Positions 46,861-58,800 of a stretch of 64,000 bases of DNA are shown piece after piece. The stretch is taken from NCBI RefSeq assembly GCF_902459465.1, contig NC_047067.1, forward strand, positions 19,591,680-19,655,679, written 5' to 3'. The translations under genes and the position numbers were made by a program. The notes below the pieces were generated by a model. The model was not told the origin of the DNA. It searched no databases and was given only the letters and a program-made list of their open reading frames with translations. Source of the stretch: Asterias rubens (taxonomy: Eukaryota; Echinodermata; Asteroidea; Forcipulatida; Asteriidae). Each line of letters starts with the position of its first letter. The stretch's first letter is position 1.

Positions 46861-49800
46861 CTAGGTTTTCTGGTAGTGACGAAGATTCCATTCTGCAGCC
46901 TCACTAGAGAAGGTACCCAGATACGTTGTCTCCTGAAGTGGGGATTGATCGAAGTACTCTGTCGTACTCTGACCCAACCCAACTTGAATGACGGCAGAAG
47001 AAGTGCCATACCGATAGTAGAGCCAGAAATGTCGACCGTCTGCTGCAGAGCCAGGAATTACCTCCGATGCCACATCGGTGTAGACACCGGGTTCTCGGTG
47101 CAGCAGCTTCGCAACAGATAGTCTGTCTCCTTTGAATTCTACCCAATGAAAGGGGAAAACCATAATTAACATTCTATATCGTTGTGCTAACCAGCTGGTG
47201 AAACAAAGGATTCGAACACTTCCGACACTGCTCCAGAATTAAGGGTCGTGGGTTCGAACCCCACCCGAGTAATATTTGTTTTTTCTCAGGACTCGTGAGA
47301 GTAGAGTATACGGTGCCTGTACACACAACGGTGTAAGAGTAAAGCCAAAATTAAGTCTTTATCCCCGATGCAAATTCAACATCTATTATAATGATTCATA
47401 ATATTTGGATAAGTTTCTTCCCAGTACTGTTCTTTTTTTGTCCCTCTGAAAAGAAAGATCAAGATAATCGTAATCGTCGACACCCCCCCCCAAAAAAAAA
47501 AAAAAAAACAGGGCTGCTAAACATTCCTGGTTAGTTCTGTCAAACTATAGGCTATGATGAGACGAAATGAAAATAGTCGTTCATACTAACTTCTGTGCGC
47601 ATGCCCTACGTACGTCACTAAACAACCAATAGTTAACCATTTTTATCCTTGTGTGCGAACTTGACCACTACTTCTTCGTCAATGTACTAAACTAGTTTAA
47701 ATAATGGTCAGACATGTTATGTTGTGCCTTACCTATTTTGTAGGGTGGGGGAGATGATAGATCCTCAGTAGTCAGGTAAATGCGAAATTTTGAGGCTGTC
47801 ACGTCAATGTAGACAAGAAGGGCAGAGTTGAATGAATCAAAAGGGTACATGATCTTCCCACTTGCGGTTGTATTGTAGAGAGAAGATTCTGTCGTTAAAA
47901 GAGAATCATTGATAAGTGTTTTTGATACAATGGAGTTATTAAAAGTAATATTGAGAAGTCTTAAATACAGCTTCAATGAATAATATAAACTCTGTTATGT
48001 TACAGGTAACGTTTTCTCTTGTGTGTCTTGGGTGTTTTTTTTTTTTGGGGGGGGGGGGTTGGTTGGGGGAGGTTGACAAAATTTGAAAACAAAATCTTTA
48101 AAAAGAAATACTTCCGAGCCATGAATCAACTCATGCCATTAACCATAAAAACATATCAATTGGTGTTTATTCTTCAAGAGAGTAATGAGTAAACAATGTT
48201 GATAGCATTTGGAAAGGTTTGCGGTAACACCATGTAATGAATCTCTAATGAGTTGGGGTGGTTCTGAAAAGAACCGTTGGTCTAACTCGACGTTTCGATC
48301 AGTACGCTCTGATCGTCTTCTGAAGAAAGCTGGACTCTGATGCTGCATGCTGGTTAAGTACTGTGGGGCGGATTAGCTTGGTGATGCACGAAGGCTGGAA
48401 ATAGAGGCGGGAAGTTGAGCTCGATGATGCGTTGTGAAACCGGCTCTGGGGTGATCAGAACATACTGATCGAAACGTCGAGTTAAACCAACGGTTCTTTT
48501 CAGAACCGCCCCAACTCATTAGAGATAGTCATTACATGGTGTTTCCGCAAACCTTTCCATGTCGTATCTCCACCATACATGCAAAGTTTCAAATCCTACT
48601 CAATGTTGATAAAATGCTAAACTTACAACAACAAAATCGTTATAATAAAACGTGAGCGATACAATGCGATGACGACTGTGAATATAGATTTTTTTTCTAA
48701 CAATAATTTAATTACAAAAAGGAAAAGCTTTTCGTTGTTGACGAATGCAGCGCGTGAGCCACGGGAACTATGTGAATTAAATAATTGTTGCTACGAGTGG
48801 AGTCGAGTTTTCTCACGGGCATTTCTAATTATTGACGTAGAGCCAATCTAATTAGCCCTAAAAACACAAGCGACGTGATTAACTACAGCGGCGCTAAGTA
48901 AACATTCCTTGACTGATGCTGATGCAGATGGAATGAATGCGAAGGAGAGAAAGCATAAATGGGGCTATTAATCACAATCAATTATACCTTTAACGCAACC
49001 CATGGCATCTCGAATGTCGTCCGGGCGTTTCCTTAGCAGCGAGGCATCGAAGGATCGGATGATAGGTTCGGTGGCTCGTTTTGACGGCACCGTGTTGATC
49101 CCACCGAGCCGGAACTGTGCGCATAGGCACGGGTTGTCGGACAGAACCCAATGATATTTGTCCGAGTTGACCAGATGGTTTGGCTCTTGGGAAAAGTAGC
49201 ATGTGTGTGCGACCACTGGAAATAAAACGGGTTATTCGCAATGTTAATTAATGTTTTGGTGTACTAAAAGAATGCTTGGATACCTGTGAGATTAAGTACA
49301 AAATTAGACACAATGTCTATGACCTCACGGGTAGGGTGTCCGTCATAGAGGTCGCTCATCATCCAAAAGGTCATGTAAAAAATGAGATAATTTCCAATAA
49401 GCAAATCCGTTCGCATTTTAATTTTCTCTTTTATTCTATTTTGAGAAGTGAGTTGTTACGCCAAGAAGAATGTCTCTTGTGCTTTTTGTCTTTTTGCATA
49501 CAGTGCAAAACGGTTGCGTCCAAGTGGCCTAATAAGGCTTAGCCTATGTCCAGTATAGGACGCATTATTGCGCCTCAATGGGCTTGGAGCCAGCATTATC
49601 AACCTTTGGAAGATTGCTGGTTCCACAAAGTGACCTATCTGTAATTTTGTTGTAGAACCAAGTGCACATCTCGCTGAACTGGTCGTCGTAATGTCTGGTC
49701 CGATGTGTCAACAGCCCCCTAGAGATGACATGGTCCGACGTTTGGCCGCTTCGACCGAGTAGATTTAAAATTTTAATTATCTTATTTTTTAAAAGAAAGT

Positions 49801-50720
49801 TGAAGCTTTCGTATATAGTTTAATGATAGCCGATAGTTAATGATAAGCGATCCTTAATTAAAAAACTAACAATGAATAATTTTTTGGACATGATATAGTA
49901 TGGCATTATCTTACATCCAAGAACAACTTTACATGCTTGACATCAAATTGTTGTGTACTGTCCGTGGCATTGTGTGGAATTTGGTGGGTGCTTTTCGTGA
50001 TAAAACAGCATCATTTGTGTCAAAATTCGTTCGAGAACTACCTTCAAACATTGTTATTATCATGAAATGAAATTCTTTTGGCAAAAGTAAGGCCCGCAAG
50101 TTAAGGTATTGCGCGAAAGAAAATCTACCACGTATTTTAACGGTCTGGATCCTGACATCATCTCAGGTCCATCAGCCAATTTCATCTAATTTTGCATGTT
50201 GTTTTGCATCTTGTTTAGTCCATTGTTAATGATTTTGCCATTTGTATCATTTTGAAACAGCACCACCCGTCAACAATTATTTTTTAGGCTTAAATTAATC
50301 CATTCACGAAATAAATCAGCATTTGGCAAGTGGTAATATAATTTTCTAAATAATTTGTTTTTGGATGGAGTTTACGCCTAAAATTTAGGATTTTGTTTTG
50401 TTCCCCGAAAATCTTTTGTTATGAGCCGTTTAAGACTATTAAACGTGCGTCCCTTGCGTCCGCATCAAAAAAAAAAAGAGTCTCATCGAGTAAGAACGAG
50501 TTACTCTTCCTAGTTTAGGACTAGCCTTAAGATGTGAAGGACTTCTAAACCTAAGTTAGGAAAATCTCTGTGAAGTCGACCACAGCAAAATTGAAGCGCC
50601 GTATTGGTAAGCAATTCGGCGGCTCGATTGCTCTGGCACTGAATGAAAACACTCTCTATTACATTGTTACTCACCACTTGTAAATGTCAGTAAAGCAGCG
50701 AACACACCTAACGCAACCAT
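46861..50720 (-). CDS. Secreted protein with farnesoic-acid-O-methyltransferase-like (Methyltransf_FA) domain, 4 exons, 235 aa
   Basis: The coding exons are 50720-50675, 49215-48988, 47888-47733 and 47138-46861. All junctions are GT-AG in phase 1 (donors GTGAGT, GTATAA, GTAAGG; acceptors ttatttccag, ttttaacgacag, cattgggtag). Residues 1-15 plus the next few form a signal peptide (MVALGVFAALLTFTS). An N-terminal module with four cysteines (about 20-91) is not recognised. The rest fits the Methyltransf_FA domain: FRIYLTTEDLSSPPPYKI, then FWLYY (181-185), IQVGLGQ, an FDQSP step and a final GTFSSEAAEWNL. The domain's name comes from crustacean work; in invertebrates it is widespread in extracellular proteins and is not shown to be an enzyme. 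The start of exon 3 was chosen because it is the only good acceptor that preserves phase. Function unknown; extracellular recognition is a guess. Confidence 0.8.
47205..47400 (+). repeat. tRNA-derived SINE, second family, adjacent to a Methyltransf_FA gene exon
   Basis: It has the B box CGTGGGTTCGAACCCCACCC and the body end CCCGATGCAAATTCAACATC, matching 28085-28270. It lies in intron 3 of the minus-strand secreted-protein gene. Confidence 0.65.
47481..47508. repeat. Poly-C / poly-A tract
   Basis: A run of C is followed by about 16 A in an intron of the Methyltransf_FA gene. It is prone to length variation and sequencing error. Confidence 0.9.
48031..48060. repeat. Poly-T / poly-G tract
   Basis: It is a T run followed by a G run in an intron. 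Similar tracts occur at 33634-33650, 51707-51727, 51763-51781 and 53089-53115. Confidence 0.85.
48211..48558. mobile_element. Foldback element with about 95-bp inverted arms
   Basis: The left arm (48211-48305) and the right arm (about 48462-48558) are near-perfect inverted copies, including GGAAAGGTTTGCGGTAACAC, CTAATGAGTTGGGG and ACTCGACGTTTCGATCAGTA. The centre carries GCTCTGATCGTCTTCTGAAG. The phrase GATCGAAACGTCGAGT next to CTTCTGAAGA recalls the ends of Penelope-like retroelements that carry hammerhead-ribozyme motifs. The hammerhead core is not intact here. It lies in intron 2 of the Methyltransf_FA gene. Confidence 0.75.
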
Positions 50721-50874
50721 CTTCCCTGCAATCAGATCCAGTTATCAAAGGTTCATGAATTGGATTGAGCTGAAAACTAAATAAGGGCCTATCGCTGCTC
50801 TTCGCGCCTTTTTAAGTGATTGTCTGCCTTGATTGAAATTGAGTCGTCTGCTCATAACAACCAAAAGCAATACT

Positions 50875-51248
50875 TTAAAGGCACTGGACACGTTTGGTAA
50901 TTCTGAAAGACAATTATCATTATCTTGGTGTATCCCAGATCATAATATTATGCTTCAAATAACAAATCAGTTCTTTGAAGTTGCAAGAGAACACTGAAAG
51001 AAAAAACACCCTTGTTGCACAAAATGTGCTTTTAGCTGCGTAATAAAACACAACACCTCATACAGCTGAAGTCTTTTATTATTTGAGTGAAAAAAAAATC
51101 AAAAACTACATTTTATTCAGAAGGAACAGTTCTTCACAATGTTTTACTATCAACAGCTCTCCATTTGCATTGCTCGTTACCAAGTAACAGTTTTTATGCT
51201 AACAGTTTTTTTAGTAGTTACCAAAAGTGTTCATAACAGTGCCTTTAA
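50875..51248. mobile_element. TTAA-flanked miniature element, family D
   Basis: TTAA lies at 50875-50878 and 51245-51248, with inverted ends AAAGGCACTGGACACGTTTG and AAAAGTGTTCATAACAGTGCC. The length is 374 bp and there is no ORF. TTAA target duplication is the signature of piggyBac-type transposition, so it is probably a non-autonomous piggyBac-like MITE. Confidence 0.75.
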
Positions 51249-52620
51249 GGTGGTTAACACTCGTGCCGAAACTGTGATAGCATCAATACTGCTGAGTCCA
51301 CTGTATCAATAAAAACATTGTCTCAATGTATATAATAATCACACACACGCACAGCACTTTATGGCAGTATGCAAGGTTTGCATATTGATGTGACATGTTG
51401 GCACCACGGCCTCAAAATCTACTTCAAAACAATTAACTCAGTCTAACTGGTTACCATGGTAAATAAATAATACCTTTTTCTTTTTTTCTTCTTATTATTG
51501 ATGATTTTTTTTAATGTCATTCAAGGATTGTCTGATCGATTCGCGTTCCCATTAATTTAAAAGCTGTAAATAATTCTTTTAAAGGGCACTTGGTTAAAAA
51601 ACAAAAGTTGTTTATTGGTGAAATATACATTAGTGTTGATGTCACGTTGTTCATTGTTTCATTCAATCGTTCGTTCGTGTGGTCACCACAATTTGACAGG
51701 TGCGCGTGTGGGGGGTGGGGGGGGGGCTGAAGAATCGTCATCGGGCCGTCAGGCTCAGAGCCCCACCCCCCCCCCCCCCCCATGTTGGGGTTCCAAGAAT
51801 TTGTATTCTTTGTTTGTGTGGTTTATGGTATAGTCTGGGTGGTTCTACTGTTTCTTGGGAAGTGATTTGCGCGATGATTTCTACTGAGTATGCCTAGGGC
51901 CTCCTCTCAGATTGGATTAACAAAAAATTGAAAAAATAATTACCTGTATGTATGCTGCCACCTAGCGTCTAATATTGCATAAACTGCTCTTGGCTTGAGG
52001 AAACGTTATCCAAAGCTATGTATCTCTACATTTGTATGTATATTATCACTAACTAAACTGGACACTTGGTAAGTGCAATCACCGCTTATACACGAACAAA
52101 GGCTACGGAGTGGTCAGTCTTTCCCGTGGTGGCGCTCTTTCGCAAGTATCATACAGAGAGACCCCGCGAGCGCCTTGATCAAAGGCTACCTCTTAACAGT
52201 GTTGGGATGGGAATGGGACTTTGTGATCATAATTTATGTGTGTTCCCTTGTTTTAAGAATGAAAATCCATAATGTTTGATGTTAATAATTTTTTTTTTTG
52301 GGTTACAAAATGATATTCATGAAGGTTGATTTGAACCTTTCAGGCAATCGGTGTCACTTCCAAAATGTTTCTTGTTGGCGATAGAGGGCGGCAGTTAAAG
52401 AAACCTGCCACACACGTCGTACACACAATCATCCATGCATATCCGCATCCGGCCGGGCCCAAAAGACACAACATCACATCAGTACCACAATCAATAAAAG
52501 TTATGGAACAAACCTTATGGTGCAGAAACTTTACATTTGGATGTCGAATTGTGACCCGTAGACTCTGATAGGAAAACACAAGCAGGTGATGGATACAGAG
52601 CAATAAAGAATAATTAGGAA
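51249..52620. other. Intergenic DNA between the Methyltransf_FA gene and SETX
   Basis: No exon was recognised. It holds G and C homopolymer tracts (51707-51781), a CTCF-like motif TGCTGCCACCTAGCGTC at 51953-51969 and an ATAGAGGGCGGCAG motif at 52381-52394. The two genes diverge from this interval, so it includes both upstream regions. Confidence 0.5.
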
Positions 52621-52820
52621 ATTACTCGGACATGTCGTAGAACCAGAGGGCTTTTAGTTAGTTAGTCGGCAAAAATACGACGAGGTAGGTACGCAGTCGC
52701 GACTGTTGTTTGAGTGTTGTTGTTTGACTCTGCAAATGCAAGGGCCTATAGGAGTGCGTTTTGGCGACCCCAACCAAAACTGTTTTCAACGCGTTTGAAA
52801 AACCCCAAAACCATCCACGT
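52621..52820 (+). promoter_or_regulatory. 5' leader / proximal promoter of SETX
   Basis: It is the sequence between the last intergenic motif and the first in-frame ATG. It is slightly CpG-richer than its flanks (TCGGCAAAAATACGACGAGG, GCAGTCGCGACTG). No TATA box or clear acceptor is seen, so transcription may start here. The start position is inferred. Confidence 0.35.
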
Positions 52821-55800
52821 ATGATCATGGAGATGGGAGAGGATTATCCACCTAGCCACCTTTGGCACGCCGATCTTGCGTCCGACACAGCAGAAAAGAT
52901 GCTTCGGGAGTACATTCTCAACGCCGAGAGTGAGTCTCCGCGGTTCACCAGACTAGAGAGGGACCTAACAGAGTGTTGGGCTTGTATGGAAGTTTATCAC
53001 AAAGAGAGGGAAAAGATTGTCAGCAAAATGCCGCAGATCGGATATTATGATAGGGTAGGTCAAGTTTGTTGTTGGGGTGTTGGGTTGGGGTTTTTTTTTT
53101 TTTTTGGGGGGGGGGTGTTTGTTCGAAGTGAACATGTTTGCAGGATCTCAGATTCAAATTTTGGGGCCTAAAATCTTTTATATTTTTACATTTAAGTAAG
53201 CACATTACTTTGAGGTTTTAACTTAAAAGTGTTTCTTGAAATGCTTTATACTGTCAAATACTGTAGGCTTCTAAATAAAGGATTTTATTGCCATTAATTT
53301 TAAGAGTGATAACCAACAGTACACCCTCTTTTGATAATAGGAGTACTTACTTTTAGAGCATGTTATCATTGTAACTAGAGAAGGAAACATTTCTCTTCGG
53401 CCTGTTTTCGGGGAGGATTAAAAAATAAAAAGGGGCTAGCTCATGAATGGTTATAATATGGGTCCGGACCATGTGGTATTCACACCCCTTTGTATTCTGT
53501 ATATTTCATGATTCAGTTGCAGTGTATTGCTCATACTGTAAGGGAATTCCCCATTGAGTAATGAGAAAAGTCCAATGTGTGTGACCTTCAGGAATGCCAT
53601 TATTTTGTGCCAGTTCATGATGTCGCCCTCTATTGACCACACCTACATCACAGCTTAGTTTTATTCCACTCTGTTGTTCTTAAGGCACTGGAAACATTTG
53701 GTTATTACTCAAAGTATTTATAAAAACTCACCTGGTAACGAGCAACGGAGAGCTGTTGATAATGTAAAATCGATAGGATTTCCAGCGATATCTCAAAAAA
53801 TGCAAACACCTTTTGAATGGAAATTTTCACATGTTAGTTTTATTGTATCAACTAATTTTGAATTAAAACAATCGAACCGTTTCAAAGGTATTCTTTGCTC
53901 TTAAATTGGATGCATTTGACTGGAATAATGGAACATATTTTCAAAACAATTTGTTTTTCTCTGGTAGATTCTGTTCAAGTTGGAAGAGAAGCGACTGAAA
54001 CAATTGTTGGGTCAAGAAATTGACGAAGAGGAAGTTTTAGTTCCAATTCACGAAGTCACTGAGCACCCATTCCTTCTCTTCAACCAAGAAATAGGTAAAA
54101 TATTTGGCAGTCTGTGCTGGACTTAAAGATGGTATCCTAAGTTTGTACTTTAAATAGACCATTGCACATAACACAGGCTTGATACTTCACAAAGGCAACA
54201 AAGGCAATTGCCTCCATACTTTGCCCTCGAAATGCTCCAGTAAAAATTTAAAATTTTCTCATAGGGTGCCCTTTACCTAGGAAAATATGCCTTGTTGCCC
54301 TAGCCCTTTCAAAAATGAAGCATACGGGCCTGACGTCCCACCCTCAAACAGCGCCCTTACTGACGCAAAGAGAGGCAGATTGTTGGACGGCACAGGGAAA
54401 AAACAGGCTACCCAAGCATTAGGTACAATTTGGAATGAGCAGATGTAAATGTCTAGTGGCCCATTTCACAAAGATAGTCCTACAGTCCTAGAAGTTATTC
54501 AAACTAAAGGCTTATCCTAAGTTAGGCAGAGTACACTCTGAAGCACTGAGTATAATGGTGCTTTACACACTAGATGTAGACGGGTAAAACCTGCTTTGCT
54601 TTTCTTTGATAATTTTGTCTTTCTTTTCTTTTTCCGATCAGCGTCTGCATTCTGCAGTAAGCTCATGGAGTTAAATAACAGCTTTGGCTTGGAGGCATTC
54701 TTACCTCAACATGTACCATCTCTTTATCTACTAGTCATACATCCTATTAAAGAGGTAAGCTACCGATACTCACCAACAAGAACTTCATCTTTCTTTAAAA
54801 ACATAAAGGGAATGTACACCTGTATAATCGTTTGACTGTTTTAAGACTATATAAATGTAGCTTTGTATACGGCATCAAAAACTTGCAGAAATTTAATTTC
54901 AGAAGGTGGTAGCAGTTTTGAGATACCCATGCCTACATCCTTACAGACTGTGAAGGGGGTAACCCTGTTTCAGCCCTAGGAGTGGGTGGCTCCTTGTGGA
55001 TGATACCCATGCCTACATCCTTACAGACTGTGAAGGGGGTAACCCTGTTTCAGCCCTAGGAGTAGGTGGCTCCTAGTGGATGATACCCATGCCTACATCC
55101 TTACAGACTGTGAAGGGGGTAACCCTGTTTCAGCCCTAGGAGTAGGTAGCTCCTATTGGATGATACCCATGCCTACATCCTTACAGACTGTGAAGGGGGT
55201 AACCCTGTTTCAGCCCTAGGAGTAGGTGGCTCCTAGTGGATGATACCCATGCCTACATCCTTACAGACTGTGAAGGGGGTAACCCTGTTTCAGCCCTAGG
55301 AGTAGGTGGCTCCTAGTGGATGATACCCATGCCTACATCCTTACAGACTGTGAAGGGGGTAACCCTGTTTCAGCCCTAGGAGTAGGTAGCTCCTATTGGA
55401 TGATACCCATGCCTACATCCTTACAGACTGTGAAGGGGGTAACCCTGTTTCAGCCCTAGGAGTGGGTGGCTCCTAGTGGATGATACCCATGCCTACATCC
55501 TTACAGACTGTGAAGGGGGTAACCCTGTTTCAGCCCTAGGAGTAGGTGGCTCCTAGTGGATGATACCCATGCTTACATCCTTACAGACTGTGAAGGGGGT
55601 AACCCTGTTTCAGCCCTAGGAGTAGGTGGCTCCTTGTGGATGATACCCATGCCTACATCCTTACAGACTGTGAAGGGGGTAACCCTGTTTCAGCCCTAGG
55701 AGTAGGTGGCTCCTAGTGGATGATACCCATGCCTACATCCTTACAGACTGTGAAGGGGGTAACCCTGTTTCAGGAGTAGTCGGCAACCTGCCCCTGGTGG

Positions 55801-58800
55801 CACTGATTTAGGTCGACAGCCATAATCAGTGGCTGTCCGGCCTTGTGATGTTAGGTGACCTAGTCTCATAAATAATAAATAAAATTGAAAAAATTACTAG
55901 TGTACTTGTGGGTACAGCCATGTATACAATTCTCTTGAGGAGAAGAGTTGGCTTTCAGAAAGCAGTGGTCTGGATGTTTCCAAGAACATATACTCTGCTT
56001 CGTGGGGAGGCAAGGCTGGACTGCTAATGAATTTGGTGGATCTTTTTTGGTACCTATAGACCGTATTGAATAACCCTTTTTTGCCATGAAAAGTCGCCAT
56101 CTTGTAGGGCAAACCGTATGCGCGTCCAAATGCATACATCATCAAAGCATGCAACATTTCCGGTTTGATTTCTACGGCACATGCACACACACACGCACAA
56201 ACACCATCTTGTAGGTCAGATATTTGAGCCGCGTGACGTCATATTCAATACGGTCTATTGCAATAATTTGATTCTGTTTTTGGTAAAAAGGTCAGAGAGT
56301 TAGCCTGGCAATGTCTACAGCAGCCCGATCATCATATAACCCCTGACCTTTATGATGACATCAGTCCAGTCTTGAGTTGGGTGTTGAATCTCCACATTGC
56401 TGGCTGTCTGGATCAACCAATGATGGAAGTATTTAGTTACAATCAGTCGCCGAGCAAGGTGGACGTTCTTCCACGTCACCTGGTATGCACATCACAGTCG
56501 CATATTTTCTACTGGCAAGGTTAGTATTTTTTTATTACTATTATTTGTTTTGTTATAATAAACACTTCACCCTGAAATATAAATGTGCATACATAGAAAT
56601 GTGTGTAAGCACTGTATACTTTGTACTTTCTCGACAGTAATAATCTTGGTTTTTCCTTCTTCATGCAGGGGTTACTCGTCTGTTTGAGATCTTCAGTGAA
56701 GAGGCACTCAAACATCGCTTCATGAATTCCGAGAGCCACAAGCAGTTTATCCCAGTCTTGATTGACACTCTTTCTGTCCATGGTAAGCAATTTGTAAGCA
56801 TGGAAAGGAAATGATTATCTAACCTCTGCCTAGAATTGGGATGAAAATTATTTTTGTGACATTGTTTTCCTAATTTCTCAAAAACTACAGCACCTCAGCA
56901 AGTCATATTGTCAGGGAAATTTCCTACTATCCTTATCTTCAAACTGTGCAAGTTTAATGTAAATCTGACGATATTGTGTATTGTGTTACAAAAAGTACCC
57001 AAACTTTTCAAAGGCAGTGGACACTATTGGTAATTACTCAAAATAATTTTTAGCATAAAACCTTTCTTGGTGACGAGTAATGGGGAGAGATTGATGGTAT
57101 TAAACATTGTGAGAAACGGCTCCCTCTGAAGTGGTATAGTTTTTGAGAAAGAAGTCATTTTCCACGAATTTGATTTCGAGACCTCAGATTTAGAACTTGA
57201 GGTCTCGAAATCAATCATCTAACTGCACACAACTTCGTGTGACAAGGGTGTTTTTTTCTTTCATTATTATCTCGCAACTTCGATGACTGATTGAGCTCAA
57301 CTTTTCACAGGTTAGTTATTTTATGCATATGTTGAGATACACCAACTGTGAACACTAGTCTTTGACAATTACCAATAGTGTCCACTGTCTTTAAGTGCCT
57401 TGCTCAAATGCACAAGTGTCATTAGATTAAGAGTCTCAGGCCTTGGTTTTGATTCAGATGAAGATTCCAGCACAGACTCTCCATTCTGGTGGCAGTTACA
57501 GTGCCTTACGCATCTGATGGACAAACTGGGTAGCACTGTGTGGCAGGACATCTCCAAGGCCAAGATTGAAGGTTTCTTCAATAATATTAAGATGCACCCA
57601 GTGTTCTTGTTGGCTCCTCTCAATAGGTAAGTTGTAGACCATGATAAGAATGGCTATAATCCTCAAACATATTCATGACCGAGAGTCAAATTCTCACTGG
57701 TCCATTCACGTGCCAGTTGCTATCTTTGCTATCTACCAAGTGCGCGCGAGTATTCACACACATGGTAAATATGCATGACAAGTAGACTAACACCTGGGCA
57801 GCCCAAGTCTACTTGTAATGCGCATATATGTGGCTGACTGGGCAGCTCAGTGAGTAGAGAGCATGCACATTAATCCGAAGGTCGAGTTAACCCAAAATTG
57901 TAATTATTTACAGCGGCTGCAACTCCGCTCGGTTGAGGAGAGATCCTACTACAGTTACTCAGTCCTCGTTACAAGTTGACCCATCGGAGCCCATCCAGTG
58001 GATCATACCATACATCAAGTCACTAGTGGATTTCGGTGGTTCGGTATCCCACATCTTCTGTGCAGTCGTCACATTCCTGTGTATGTTCTCAGAACAACAA
58101 AGCGACAGTGACGCTGAAGCCAGATGTCACAATCCGCCAGGTGCTTTGAATGAAAAACACATGCTAGCTCTTGTCAGGGTCCTTGAGTGTCTTCAGAAGA
58201 ATTCCCTACTTCGTACGCTGGTCTGCAAGAACAAGACTCCACAATGGCTTAAGGCCTTGCTGACCTTCTTGAAGCAACATCCACCGGTATGTTCTAGCTC
58301 TGACTTATCTACACTCGTAGCGCTATCGAACGAGTCTCGACAGCTTCTTATGGATGTATTCCGTAGCTCAAAGAAGCATAATAGAGGCCAGTCATTCAGG
58401 TACATTAAGATGCTAAGCCTGCCCTCGAGACTGTCTGCTGCTAAGCCGGGATCATCAGCTGCTCAGAATGGGGACCCGAAGAAGCTATGGGAGGTCAACC
58501 TCAATGGGGAAGAGTTCAACGATTGTGTTAAGTTTGTTGAAGAGACACTTTGGGGGAAGCCTCTGACCAGCAAGAGAACACCTCAAAGTTTAGACGAAAC
58601 AAGTCGAAGACTGCTTGACTTGTCCAAACAACCCATGAGTACTCCGGTCAGAGACATTAATCCCCAGAGACCAAAACAACTATCAGTAAATACAAAACAT
58701 TTCAGCAGTTCTTCCCCGTCATCATCGGAAAGTCCAGAGTCTGCGCAAAGTCCAGTAGCGCCCTCTAGAACTCCTTGTCGAAACCTCGCAGGTGAATTTG

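Noticed and set aside
48211-48558. Active hammerhead ribozyme
   Set aside because: The GAAAC and CTTCTGAAGA phrases recall one, but the CUGANGA core is not intact on either strand.
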